Assembly: GCF_018812025.1 (NCBI RefSeq)
Contig: NC_063049.1
Span: 8,275,085 to 8,339,084 of the forward strand
DNA: 64,000 nucleotides
Source of the DNA: Megalobrama amblycephala
Taxonomy: Eukaryota; Chordata; Actinopteri; Cypriniformes; Xenocyprididae
Direction of reading: 5' to 3'
The position numbers and the translations under genes are program-made. The notes below the pieces were generated by a model. The model made no database searches. It saw nothing but the letters and a program-made list of their open reading frames with translations, and had not been told where the DNA came from. Positions 36,438-47,398 of the stretch are shown piece by piece; position 1 is the stretch's first letter, and each line of letters starts with the position of its first letter.

Positions 36438-37214
36438 TTAAATCACAGTATGTAAGTTTGGCCACTAGAGGTTGCTTATTCGAACAATAACAAAGGCGTG
36501 GTTTGATGACACCATGGATGAGCGTGGAATTATGGGAGTTGTCATCTTCACCTCCACAGCCAATGGAAAGCAATCCGACGGGACAGAAATCATGTTCATT
36601 AACATACTAATGTATTAAAGTTTTATTAATGTTACTGTGGTATGAAGCTGTTTTACTCAAAACAATGTAGTATGTTGAAAGTTATGTTAACGTAACTCTG
36701 TGCGTTGTTGAACACTGCAGTAAGCTAGATCTATATTAGAATATCGTATTAATAAAATCTGGATGACTTATGTTGCTAAGTGGCAAGCAGTTCATTTTAA
36801 AACAATGTATGGTGGAGAAAATGCTGTATTACTGTTACTACAAATAAAGCTCTCTCTGATTATGTTAGCCTCTTGACAAAATAATGTTTTCTCTGAGGTA
36901 CAAACATGTTACATGTTGAGCTATATATCAATGATTAGTTTTCTGTCGATTAAGGTATCCAAAGTTGCTTACCTGTCTAATAAAACACATAAAAGTGGTG
37001 TTTCCATGGTTTATATGGAAGTAAAACTGGAAATCGAGGGTAAGGTGGATATGACGTCATTGACAGGTACATGGGCTGTTACACCAGTTAAAATTGCTGG
37101 AACTTTAAACATTGTTGGAAACATTTGGGATAATGTGAGTACACGAGTCAACAAAATATATAACATTGTTCTAGTGGTTTTTGGATATTTTAATGCAAAA
37201 CTAATGTGCCTTAC
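36438..37214 (+). mobile_element. TIR element, copy 2 (0.78 kb), inverted relative to 31.6 kb
   Basis: Begins TTAAATCACAGTATGTAAG and ends near AATGTGCCTTA. Interior phrases match the reverse complement of copy 1 (AAACTGGAAATCGAGGGTAA, GTGGTTTTTGGATATTTTAA). It carries a + strand open frame (36,913-37,263) alignable to the frame in copy 1. Confidence 0.72.
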
Positions 37215-37581
37215 TTTAATTCACTGGATGTGTGTTTCTGAGTGCAAATTCCAATTAAGTTAGTCCTTTTCCATTTGACTTGAGTACTGATTGTTGGATG
37301 TTTAATTATTTTACAGCATCCTTTATATACTGCATCCTCCTGGATATGGTATAATGCAGTAGCATATTATAATAAAATATACCATATAATATAGCCTACC
37401 TATAAAAATGTCCACGTTCAAGCATTTCATACAGTGAGCTTAAACAGGTCGCCTGAGGAAGATTCTGATTTTATGTTTACTTTAAAGTGACAGTAATGAT
37501 CAGAATCAGATAAAGTGTCAGACCGTATTGGAGACCATTTAGAAATACCATTATAAAAATGAACGTTCTAATGTTTTATTA
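37215..37581. other. No gene seen
   Basis: AT-rich flank between two elements. Confidence 0.5.
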
Positions 37582-38074
37582 TTTAAAGGTGCCCTAGAAC
37601 TTTTTTTTTAAAAGATGTAATATAAGTCTAAGGTGTCCCCTGAATGTGTCTGTGAAGTTTCAGCTCAAAAAACCCCATAGATTTTTTTTAATTCATTTTT
37701 TTAACTGCCTATTTTGGGGCATAATTAGAAATGAGCCGATTCAGGGTGTGTGGCCCTTTAAATCTCGTGCTCCACACCCCAAGAGCTCGCGCTTGCCTTA
37801 AACAACATAAAAAAAAAGTTCAAACAGCTAATATAACCCTCAAAATGGATCTTTACAAAGTGTTCGTCATGCAGCATGTCAGATCATGTAAGTATAGTAT
37901 TTATTTGGATGTTTACATTTGATTCTGAATGAGTTTGAGGCTGTGCTCCGTGGCTAAAGCTAACATTACACACTGTTGGAGAGATTTATAAAGAATGAAG
38001 TTGTGTTTATGCATTATACAGACTGCAAGTGTTTAAAAATGAAAATAGTGGCGGCTCTCTTGTCTCCGTGAATA

Positions 38075-39532
38075 CAGAGCTGCACGATTAATCATATCGC
38101 AATCGCAATCGCGATGTCAAGCTTGTGCGATTATATGACGCAAAATGCTGCGATTTTATGAAATAAAATAATAATTTAAGTTAATAAAAAAAATAAAAAA
38201 AATACATGTGTGGACACAACAACCCATTATCTGAGAGCTGTTTGCCCATTTTATACACCGCTAATAAAAAGAAGACCAGTCAGTTTCAGTTTAGGCAGTG
38301 GCATGTGTGGCGCGCGCGGTCATGACTTTTCCGGTGTGCAGCGCAGAGAACGGGTAAAGATGGATGCGGAGCAAACGGTCACTGAACTGGTGGCAAGAAA
38401 AAACGCTACCTCTGTTATATGGCGATATTTTGGCTATAAGATTATAAACCCAGATTAGTAGTGGTTGAAGAGGAAAGAGGATTTAATTCGGTATCGCACG
38501 CAGCGCTGTTATCGGTGCGTACATGACGCACATACATACAAGGCTCGCGCGCACAGAGAGAGAGAGAGGCGCGTTATAGCTCGCGAACTCCAAATTGATT
38601 TCTCTTTCGCATCCTCAGTGCACTTTGGATGGTCACATACACGCATTATGTCAGTCAAAATACCCCTCTCAGCAAGTATTCATGTAAACACATTCAGTTA
38701 TGTCTTAATTGAACGAGGTGAGAATTCGGATGTATATCTGTCCGATGTGTGCGTGCATGTCTTACTCTTAAAGTGACAGCAACCTATAAATACCTGCTGT
38801 TGTCTGTCATGTAAATCAAACAACAAAACACAGCTTTAACAAAGATTAATCTATATTAAATTTATACAATGAACAGTGTCATTTTACATTTAATTATTAC
38901 ATATCTGTGCATGAAAATTAATACTACAGTTAGACCTTATACTTTATTTGTAACTTTATGTAGTATTTATCTATGCTTGTTGTAATTGGTGTAGCCTACA
39001 GTATTTGTTCTTTTTACAGTCTGTTCACTTGCCTTTAATAATGTATTATTTAGGCTAGTAGTTTATGCTATGGTATCAGAATAGTTTAAGTGGGCTAAGT
39101 AATAAATGCAAAGTTAAGTTACCCCTATCCAATTATTTTTTTTTTTTGTGCTGATCTGAAAAATGATCTGATCCGTGACGTCATAACCGTGATGTGATCC
39201 GAACCGTGAGTTTTGTGATCCGTTGAACCACTACAGATTAGTAAAGAAACAAATATCTTAAATGGGATTATAACAAGTTTGCAGTAATACAAAGATGTTA
39301 TTTAATTTCATTTTAATTTGAAAACGCTGTGCATTTGTTTGTTGTTGTTGCTAGTTTGAGTTGAGAAATACACATTTCAGCATTATCAGTAATCTGTGTG
39401 TGTATTTTCATTGAGAACCAAGCAAGATGACTCATGATACTATTTGTTTATTATATCGCTATCGCAAATCGCAATCGCAATATTGACCTCAATAATCGCA
39501 ATATGACATTTTCCCCAAATCGTGCAGCCCTA
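38075..39532. mobile_element. Nested hAT-like element(s)
   Basis: Left end AGCTGCACGATTAATC and right end AATCGTGCAGCCCTAAT are inverted, with subterminal ATCGCAATCGCAATCGCG and ATCGCAAATCGCAATCGC repeats. Inside, about 39,120-39,235 reads like the terminal part of another hAT family (GATCCGTGACGTCATAACC, GTGAGTTTTGTGATCCGTTG, ACCACTAC), so there may be three levels of nesting. No 8 bp duplication survives. Confidence 0.65.
38360..38458 (+). pseudogene. hAT (ZBED-type) transposase, BED finger start only
   Basis: An ATG at 38,360 opens MDAEQTVTELVARKNATSVI followed by WRYFGY. This resembles the beginning of the BED zinc-finger domain of ZBED-like hAT transposases, where an aromatic W..(Y/F)FG(Y/F) segment precedes the zinc-binding Cys pair. 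The frame ends at TAG (38,456-38,458) before any zinc ligand. The rest of the transposase, including the dimerisation domain, is absent before the element ends at about 39.2-39.5 kb. Non-functional. Confidence 0.6.
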
Positions 39533-39635
39533 ATGGTAACTTTAAACACATTTAACAGTACATTAGCAACATGCTAACAAAACATTTAGAAAGACAATTT
39601 ACAAATATCACTAAAAATATCTAGGGCACCTTTAA

Positions 39636-40075
39636 TTGAAATAGCTGAACATTCTTAACCCTTTCATACCTGATTTCTTTTTTCCATTAAGCAATTTTTT
39701 TATTCACTTGATATTTGCTCTTCTTTAATGTATAAATGAGTCTAAATTTTATTACAAAAAAAAAAAAAAAAAATCATGTCCACTACAATGGACACCTGGA
39801 CTGAAGCAACAAAAAAATATCATATTTTAACCATACAGTACAAGCTAGAGTTCAAACACAGTATGTGAACTAGTATTGAAGAGTTGAAGAAAAGAACACA
39901 AACTGTAACAATGAGCAATGCAAAAAGAATGTAGAACAAATGTAAGATGATAGGATGAATTCTTAAAAAACTTGTTTGATTCCTTTTGTTGGTTGCAGTG
40001 GGTGAATGGGAGTGTGTATGTCTGTGTGTACTTGCTGGTTTTGATAAATATATGATTGTGTGCATATAGCATCAA

Positions 40076-40107
<32 letters not shown>

Positions 40108-40999
40108 TGCTGTGTATGCACTCATTTCACATTTGCTAGTTCTGTTTTCACTTAAACTAATGAAAAACTGAATGTCAGTTTATGGTCACAACATTGAAGT
40201 CATAAAATCGGATAAAAATATCAACAGTTAAATAAGACCTAATGTCCATTGCAATGGACATCAAACTTAAAAAAAAATACTGTGTTCTACAGCTCTGAAA
40301 GATCTTCAAATTAACTTTGAATATTATCACTTGATACTATTAAGATTAAAATAGGTGCAAGTTGATGATACTACCAAGAACATAACTCTGCATATAAAAG
40401 GTAAAAAAGCTGTTTAGCTGGTTAGTCATGCCTGTCTTTTGTGATGCCTGAAGCTCAATCAGATTAAGTTTTGGGTCATACTTTCATTGTGATTGGTTGA
40501 TCAGGGACCAATCGGTGACCAGGCAGTACTTATATCATAAAAACAAAATCTTATTGGTTTAAACCCAAATCCATGTGATGCCCATTCCAGTGGTCGCAGG
40601 GTCTATTTTGATTCTGTGACATCTTTAATATACAAGTTTACAATGAGCTTGAAATGGTTTCTTTGTTAAAGCAGGCGTCGTCTTAAGTGCTGCTGCAAGT
40701 GTAATGGTAACAGCTGTCCCAAACATTACATCTCACACAATCTGTTAGCTGTTGTGAATGAGCAGTACTAGAGCACTTAGACAGCACTAAACAGCTGTGA
40801 CATAAGAGTCACTTTCTTTTATGACCAGATGCAAAATGACTTTGGTAAAATGCTGGTAAATGCAAAATCAGAAAGTGCCTGCTGATATCACTTACAAAAA
40901 AGAAATGTATTCAAGTATGCTATTAGTATACTTCTTTTAAACTAAAAATAAAAAATATATACTTTCAGTCTCCATATGTACTTCTCAGAAATACCAAAG
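39636..40999. other. Intergenic; A run and (TG)n
   Basis: Contains an A tract near 39,757-39,773 and (TG)14 at about 40,080-40,107. The phrases ATGTCCACTACAATGGACA (39,776) and ATGTCCATTGCAATGGACAT (40,243) are small imperfect palindromes about 470 bp apart and hint at an old element, but I cannot bound it. Confidence 0.45.
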
Positions 41000-41346
41000 T
41001 TCTGTCATGAAACTCTAGATGGTGCAGGCTGATCCTGAACTCAGTCTGCTTTCAATTACATCGTTCTTTATAGGGAACAGCTTATTGGTTCCTGCTGCAT
41101 TAGTAGCCAATGAGCTCGCTGCTCAACCTTCAAATACTTGGACAGCATTTGCTGTAGCAGTTGGAGCACGCTTTCAGAAACCCTCCACCTTCCCCAGCTC
41201 CACCTGTATAGATCTGCTACGGGTAATTCATGAATGCTATATTGTACAGCAGCAGCATGTCTTACTTGCTCACAGCAGTGTGTTGTTTGTGGCAGTAGCA
41301 AGTCCCGTACTTGCTCTGCAGCAATAACAGTAGCAGTAACAATAAC
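41000..41346 (+). mobile_element. Short copy of the array-bearing element
   Basis: Starts GTTCTGTCATGAAACTCTAG and runs GATGGTGCAGGCTGAT, CCAATGAGCTCGCTGCTCAA, CACCTGTATAGATCTGCTAC and AGCAGCATGTCTTACTTGCT in the same order as the reverse complement of 56,100-56,403. It ends in about 30 bases of the triplet motif (GCAGCAATAACAGTAGCAGT, then AACAATAAC). This shows that the array motif belongs to the element. The far terminus is missing. Confidence 0.85.
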
Positions 41347-41600
41347 GCCCTTTTCACACTGCAAGCTTGAGCGGTGCGTGAGTGAGTGTAACTACATCAT
41401 CACTGCATCTGCAGAGACGCGCGAGTATTCACACTGGAAGTGTTTGTACAGCGTCACAGCAGCGGTTCGAAGCTACACATAAAATGAGCATTTCTTTACA
41501 AAGACAGCTATAAATTTGAGATATAAGATATATATCTGTCTGTGTAATAATGAAAAGAATGTTTATATAATATCATATTTTCTGGCTAGTTTACTTAAAA
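41347..41600. other. Unassigned segment between two elements
   Basis: Includes TTTTCACACTGCAAGCTTG and TTCACACTGGAAGTG, suggestive of another decayed element, without clear ends. Confidence 0.35.
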
Positions 41601-42136
41601 CAAATGATCTCCTTCCAAGTGCTTCCGCCAAAACCGCACTTTCGTATTCTTCAAAAAGTTTACGCTGTATGTCCTACACCTTCCCTATTCTACTTACGGA
41701 AAAAATGGAACTGGTGCCGCGTTTGTTCCGTAAGTGGAATAGGGAAGGTGTAGGACATATACAGCGTAAACTTTTTGAAGAATACGAAAGTGCGGTTTTG
41801 GCAGAAGCACTTGGAAGGTGTTTATATTTGTTTATATAAAATATATATATTTACTTTTTTTTCAAAAATGACCGATCGTTTCTCTAGATAAGACTCTTAT
41901 TCCTCGCCTGGTATCGTTTAAAGCCCTTTGAAGCTGCACTGAAACTGTAATTTTGACCTTCAACCATTTGGAATCCACTGAAGTCCATTATATGGAGAAT
42001 AATCCTGGACTGTTTTCATCAAAAACCTTAATTTCTTTTCGACTGAAGAAATAAGGACATGAACATCTTGGATGACATGGGGGTGAGTAAATTATCAGGA
42101 AATTTTTATTTGGAAGTGAACTAATCCTTTAATGGG
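41601..42136. mobile_element. Foldback-type cyprinid element, hairpin and right half
   Basis: A near-perfect hairpin occupies 41,610-41,820 (about 90 bp arms, loop of about 25). The stretch after it matches 10,880-11,155 and ends GTGAACTAATCCTTTAA. The corresponding left half is absent, so the element is truncated on the left. Confidence 0.75.
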
Positions 42137-43737
42137 TAAAGCTACAGTAATGTTTTAAGCTTGTCAGCTTAAGATCCTTTCCATCTAAACTGGTTATATC
42201 TCTAGTAGTGAATGTTTTATGTGCAGTAAGATAACCATATTTATCCACTCAGTCACGCAGAACCGAAGCACAGCCATAACAACGTTCTTCCACAAAATGC
42301 ATGCAGTTTTGTTTTTTAACTGCTAGAGGGCCAAAAGTTACCTAGAGTACCTTAGACTGAAATGATCAATTACCTTAAAAAAACCCTCAGATGCTAATTT
42401 CTAACATAGATTGTTTAAAAAGATCTGCTACATGGCCGATTATTTACCACATTTTACACTTATTTCTTCTGAATAGGAATCTCTCTGACTTCCTCCTTTT
42501 TACCTCATTGTTACTGGATGGGAAAAGTTTTTTGACATTGAATAGTCATTGTTGATGTTGCCTATAGGTACATGTGCTCGAACATACCATCTTTCTGATG
42601 GCAACTGGGGAAATTGTGATTCCTTGTGAAACCGAGTACAAGGTGGCACTCTCTGCTCACTCTAAGTGCAGAACACAGCATGCAACTCCAAGTAGTAATG
42701 CAGGTGTGTATCATCCCACTTTCATATCGAGTAGCAGTGCTTCCTCCTCCTCTGCAATGCCTTCTGTAACGCAACGCTGTTAATTATCCTCGTTAGCGTC
42801 TGAGTCAGCAGCGCTAGGCTAACGAGCGTTGGCTCTCATGATCTGTGCGTTTGAAAGTGATCTTCAGCAATAAAAACATGTCAGCCGACCCCTCACTGGA
42901 AAATTGCAAATTGGTGAATGTGCTGAGTGAGCGAGAATATGTTTTTTTTGTGCTGACTGTGTGCAGGCCTGTGGTGATGGATGCTGGCTTGACACAGCCT
43001 CAGTGTTTGGGCTGGGGAATAATGAGTTTCAGTGTCCCCTACGCCCAATATGCACAGACACTGAGAGCAGGAAGAGAACACTGTGGCTTTAATTAAGGCA
43101 GATCTACACACATGCACACACACACACACTGACCCAACATGATGGTGGCTCTTATTTCTGTCAGTAGTGAGTGGAGTTGTAGTCAGGTAGGGGCCGGTCC
43201 TGCAGGACTCTAATAAGGTGCTGTAATGTCAGAGTGGGTTGGTGCTTGCAGGATTTTACTCAGGGAAGACAGGAAGATTCGTATTCGCAGAGACGCTGCT
43301 AATTCATTAAAAGAACATGGCTTTTGCTGCCATTTGAAACTCAAGTGCATTACTGCATCCGGAATATCTTTATCTATAATATCTACACTACCAGTTGTTT
43401 TATATCATTAGAAAAATAAATATATGCAATTACCAATGAAGAATGTTTAAGTGTGCTGCACATTCCTCAAACTAAAAGCTTAATTAAAATAGTTTTATTT
43501 CTTATGTTGGAAACTCTCCTTTTTGTTGTATTTGTGCCTGTTGACGTCTTATTGACAATCACCAAATAATATATCGATATAAAGAAGAGATCACCCCATA
43601 TAAGCACCAACATACTACAGCTTCAATTGCAAGTTCTAAGTAAAATTTTGAAAAGTGGCAACAAGAACATTGGGTAAAAATTTGATTGCATGAATCCCTA
43701 CACTCTGGCATTTAACTTAACAGACCTGGAGGACTCT
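42137..43737. other. No gene seen
   Basis: Mostly AT-rich. Part of 42,570-43,090 is more balanced and carries 60-80 codon frames on both strands, without splice or domain support. Confidence 0.45.
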
Positions 43738-44277
43738 TGTGAAAAAGAAGTAGCATGCTGTACTTTTTACAGAAATACTGTACTTTAAAACAATATACTG
43801 AACTGAATGCAATGTTTTCAGACAATTGCATGTTAAATGCATTTAAATTAATTTAAATTTGAAATATGGTTAAAGTGTACTGCTGAATGTACTGACAAAC
43901 ATTTATGGTAAACTAAAATATACTTTAATGTAATTTCTATTGAAACGTATAAGTGATGTATTTAAATATATTTGTAATTACACATTTGTAATGATGATAT
44001 TGTGTAGGCTAGCTAGCAAAAAGCTGTGCACCTAAAGTGCGTTCTTAGCGTCTTTGTTAGCACGCACGCCTCCCATGTTGGAAACACCAGTTCAAATCCT
44101 GCTCGTCGCAGTGCGAGTAGAACTGGAGGGGTTACATTGGTGCCGTGACCCGGATGGGAGTGAGGTTTTAGGGTGGTGAGTGTAACGGAGGCCAGCTAGT
44201 GAGAGCTGTGCAGGTAAACCTCACTCCCCTGATCTCAAGAGGTGCACTAGCGACTGATGTTAGAGGCTGCGGACTTT

Positions 44278-44340
44278 AGCGTCCTTGTTAGTGTGGCAGC
44301 CTCCAATGCCAGAGATGCCGGTTCGAGTCCCGTTCGGAGA
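44278..44340 (+). other. tRNA-like segment inside LTR-like unit 2
   Basis: GTCCTTGTTAGTGTGG followed about 23 bases later by CCGGTTCGAGTCCCGTTCGG resembles the D-arm entry of tRNA-Asp and a good T-arm with the B-box GGTTCGAGTCC. The equivalent parts of units 1 and 3 are more diverged (AGTTCAAATCC, ATTTGAATCC). Stem pairing is imperfect, so this is not a functional tRNA. It could act as, or descend from, an internal Pol III promoter. Confidence 0.45.
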
Positions 44341-44535
44341 GGTGCGAGTAGAACTGGAGGGGTGACATTGGTGCCGTGACCCGGATGGGAGTGAGGTTTA
44401 AAGGGGTGAGTGTAATGTAGGCCAGCTAGTAAAGAGCTGTGCAGGTAAACCTCACTCCCCTGATCTCAAGAGGCTCACCAATGACTAACACTACAGACTG
44501 CGGTCTTTAGTGTCCACCTCCTATGTCAGAAACGC

Positions 44536-45019
44536 AACATGTTCTCCAACCAATACGTCCATACAGGTCGTTTGTCACTTCCCTGAAATACGACCCATAG
44601 GAGCGTTTACTAATGTTGCGCCCCTATCGACAACAGGACACTTTAATTTTAATGCATTGTACCCTTTTATCTGTGTCATATTTCAGGTTTCGCGTAGCTC
44701 AATTGGTAACAATGTGCAATCATGTGATCATGCGATCGTGGTTTAGGGGTGGGGTGGGTGTAGTCGTTAATAAAAAAATGAGTTTAGGACAAACGGCAGG
44801 TAAGGGACCGTGTAAAAAGTCCACAAACTGCATTTAAATTAACACGCATTTTTATTGGTAATGATGGTCATACGCATTTCATAACGACAGACATAACACG
44901 ACACTGTCATTATTTTTACGCCAGCTAGAGTGCGCATGACTTTAAAATGTAAATATAGGTCGTAATAAGGTGCTTGAAAAAACAACCTATAGGATCATTT
45001 TTTGGAGGAGGACCGTCTC
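44536..45019. mobile_element. Insertion within LTR-like unit 3, 9 bp target duplication
   Basis: CAGAAACGC precedes the insert (44,527-44,535) and follows it (45,020-45,028). Removing the 484 bp plus one copy restores co-linearity with unit 2. It includes CGTAGCTCAATTGGTAAC (44,693-44,710), like a tRNA D-arm, and related pairs such as ACGACCCATAGGAGCG and ACAACCTATAGGATC near its ends. Family unknown. Confidence 0.7.
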
Positions 45020-45320
45020 CAGAAACGCTGATTTGAATCCCACTCTGAGTGGTGCGAGTAGAACCGTAACAGGGGTTACAGTCGCAATTTATTACATTTA
45101 AAATGCATTAACTTTAAATAATCAAGTACTATTGAATAACACAGTACAGTACTCTAAACAAGTAATTTACATGTGCTTTATTATGATAATAAGTGTACTT
45201 CTTTAAAGCATTATTAAAATATTTAAATGAAAACTTTTAATTTGACATTATTACAAAGTGCACTTTTTAAAAGTACTTAAGTGTGTTAAGAAACAGTCAC
45301 GAAAGTGTCTCGTTAAGTAC

Positions 45321-46646
45321 ATTTAAGCAGCCTTTTATTTCATTAATATATTATCTGCAAGTACAGTCTTCTTAAAATATACTTTTTAGCACTCACATTT
45401 TCTTCAGAAAAATGTAAACAACTTTTTCTCACAATGTAGAAAAAGTTTTGTAATTAGTGCTGAAATCTGTTGGTTATGCTAACTTTCGATATATCTAACA
45501 GACAGATCTATGGCAATGCACTCAGCTTTGTGACAGGCTTATTTAGGTGAGTGCAGAGACAAATAGTCAATGTGATGAACATATCAGGGCAACAGTGAAG
45601 TCCTTCAGGGCTGAGAACCTTTTCCCCATGTTATTACCCTTTGTTCCAGAAACTACTTTCTTCATTCATCTCTCTTTCCCTGTCCCTCACCTCTCCTCCT
45701 CTTTTACCATTCTCTGTTACTTCATTCCTCACTTTGTTCTCTTATTGTTTCATCCCTTTTCTCCATGTCTACACAGTTAAGTGCATATCCGACTGCTGTG
45801 CTAATGTAGAAATAGAAGTAGAGAGACTATAATGAGAGAGAGAGAGAGAGACGGGGACGCAGAGAGAGAGAGAGACAGGGACAGAGAGACACTGACTGGC
45901 AGAAATGGATAATTAGGACAGAAAGTTTCACTGCAGTTAGCGACACAGATCAAAGGAACAAGGACATTAAGTTCCATTGTAAAGTTTTTTTCCCCTAATT
46001 GCTCTTGGTCTTTTTAAACAGTGCTTACATTTAAGCTCTTGACACCTTGCTTTAACTGCACATGGAACTCTGGCCTTCCAGCGCTGCGTAAATGTCACAA
46101 TGAGTCAGAATAAACCACATATACAATGCTATGTTGTATTCTAATATGGAGTCTTATTTAAATTAGTTATCATTATGAGTATGTCCTTTTCTCGGGGCAC
46201 TTTAGAAAACAGTATTATTCCTGTACATGAAAGGTCAATAGCACTAATTCATAGTGGTGGTCCTAAAATATTAAAATTAGTAGTCGCTTGTAACCAAAGC
46301 ATCTTACAGTCCGCTTATTACATGGACAAAACTCCTGGAGTAGGTCAAATACAAAGCCCACCTGATCTCATGGCAATTTGTAACTATTTTATGAGTTGAT
46401 GATTTAGTATGACTTTGTACAAAATAATGTATGATTAATAATGTACAATTTTTAGTGAAAACAAAAAACGAAGCATGAAGGTCCACCCCTAAACCAATCC
46501 CTCAGAAGGGCTTTTCACACTGCACTTAACCCCGGGTTATTGTCGTTCTGAACACCGCTTTTAATCCCAGGTAAAGGAGCGTTTCACACTTGTAATTTAG
46601 ACACGGAAACACTGCGTGATGTAGCCTATATAAACGGTTGTTTCTG
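45321..46646. other. Intergenic with (GA)n near 45,831-45,876
   Basis: No gene supported. CT-rich strand near 45,650-45,780. The stretch GGGCTTTTCACACTGCAC (about 46,507) may be the edge of a decayed element. Confidence 0.5.
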
Positions 46647-47398
46647 CACTGTAAAAAATGACCGTGATTTTAACAGTAAAAGACTGTAAAAATGCTGCGG
46701 TGAAAAACTGTCAATTGGTTTACAGAAAGTTTCCGTACTATATACGGTGAATAACTGTAATAGATCTAACGGTACATTTAACGGTAAAATACCGTTCAAT
46801 TCACAGTTTTTGGAAGTGAAAAATAACAATTCATTGTAAAATTTACAGTGAAAAACCGTAAATTGACATTCCCACAATTCCCTGCGTGACACTTCACATT
46901 TGATATATTTTCGTTGAAATAACTCTGTTTCTTCTTAGTTTTTCTCATTTTTTTCTAATCAGTTATGTACATTAGGGTTTTATGTTACATCTAATGTTGT
47001 TAAATTAATGTTTATTGCATTTTTTAAATTTCATGCATGTTACCATGATGGTGTTTAGTGTGTGTGTGTGTGTGTGAATGACACTGTGTGCACCTTCTAT
47101 ATGTTAGTGTTGTCCTTCTCAGCTTGTGGAAAAGCTGCTTGTGATGAACTTTGATTCATCATGTGACTCTTATCACCACTGTGTTTGGTGACTGTCAGTG
47201 TATTATAAAGGTACAAAACAGATATTAGTACTTCATTGGGTTGGTAAATTAACATTATATCAGTTAATGAAATACGTTATTTTACCGTAAATTTAACAGA
47301 TTTTTTTTTACGTTGCTACTGTATTTTTTATGGTAAAGTTCTGGCAACCACAGCTGCCGTTTTTTTACCGTAAATTTTACTGGGATTTTTTTACAGTG
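46647..47398. mobile_element. CACTG-ended TIR element (0.75 kb)
   Basis: Ends CACTGTAAAAAATGACCG and GGGATTTTTTTACAGTG are inverted. Both arms are dense in TTTACAGT/ACTGTAAA and ACCGTAAA motifs. Flanking TGTTTCTG and TGTGTATG match at 6 of 8, compatible with an old hAT-type duplication. Non-coding. A related fragment lies at 58.6-58.85 kb. Confidence 0.72.

Larger units (their letters stand above)
37582..39635. mobile_element. TIR DNA element, copy B, with nested insertions (2.05 kb)
   Basis: Ends TTAAAGGTGCCCTAGAAC and TCTAGGGCACCTTTAA are inverted. Outside the nested part it matches copy A at 7,775-8,731. Relative to copy A, about 1.45 kb is inserted after GTGAATACAG, and nine bases of the host element (TAAGAAACG) are lost at the junction. 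Confidence 0.82.
44001..45080 (+). mobile_element. TRIM-like tandem: three LTR-like units with PBS and PPT
   Basis: Three related units: 44,001-44,136 (internally deleted), 44,181-44,367 and 44,411-45,080 (split by an insertion). Units begin TGTAAC/TGTAAT and end GTTACA or GTGACA, an LTR-like TG..CA with inverted tips. One base after units 1 and 2 comes TGGTGCCGTGACCCGGAT (44,138-44,155 and 44,369-44,386). It differs at one of 18 positions from the complement of the tRNA-His 3' end used as a primer-binding site by some retroelements. Then a G/A-rich run (AGGGTGGTGAG; AAAGGGGTGAG) directly precedes the next TG, as a polypurine tract would. The internal part is only 43-44 bp and non-coding. Read as a terminal-repeat retrotransposon in miniature. 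An unrelated tandem repeat mimicking this order remains possible. Confidence 0.55.
43738..45320. repeat. Dispersed repeat, copy 2, split by a tandem LTR-like array
   Basis: Flanking blocks 43,738-44,000 and 45,081-45,320 together correspond to the repeat at 6.88-7.72 kb. The intervening 1.08 kb is foreign to that repeat and is described separately. Confidence 0.6.

Noticed and set aside
41019..41482. Open frames of 82-102 codons on both strands over 41.0-41.5 kb
   Set aside because: They lie in the short copy of the array-bearing element, and the corresponding frames are broken in the other copy.
44138..44155. tRNA-His gene fragment
   Set aside because: Only the complement of the 3' 18 bases is present, directly after an LTR-like end. 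That fits a primer-binding site, not a tRNA gene.
44692..44745. Functional tRNA gene in the insert of unit 3
   Set aside because: The D-arm-like phrase lacks a matching anticodon stem, B-box and acceptor pairing.
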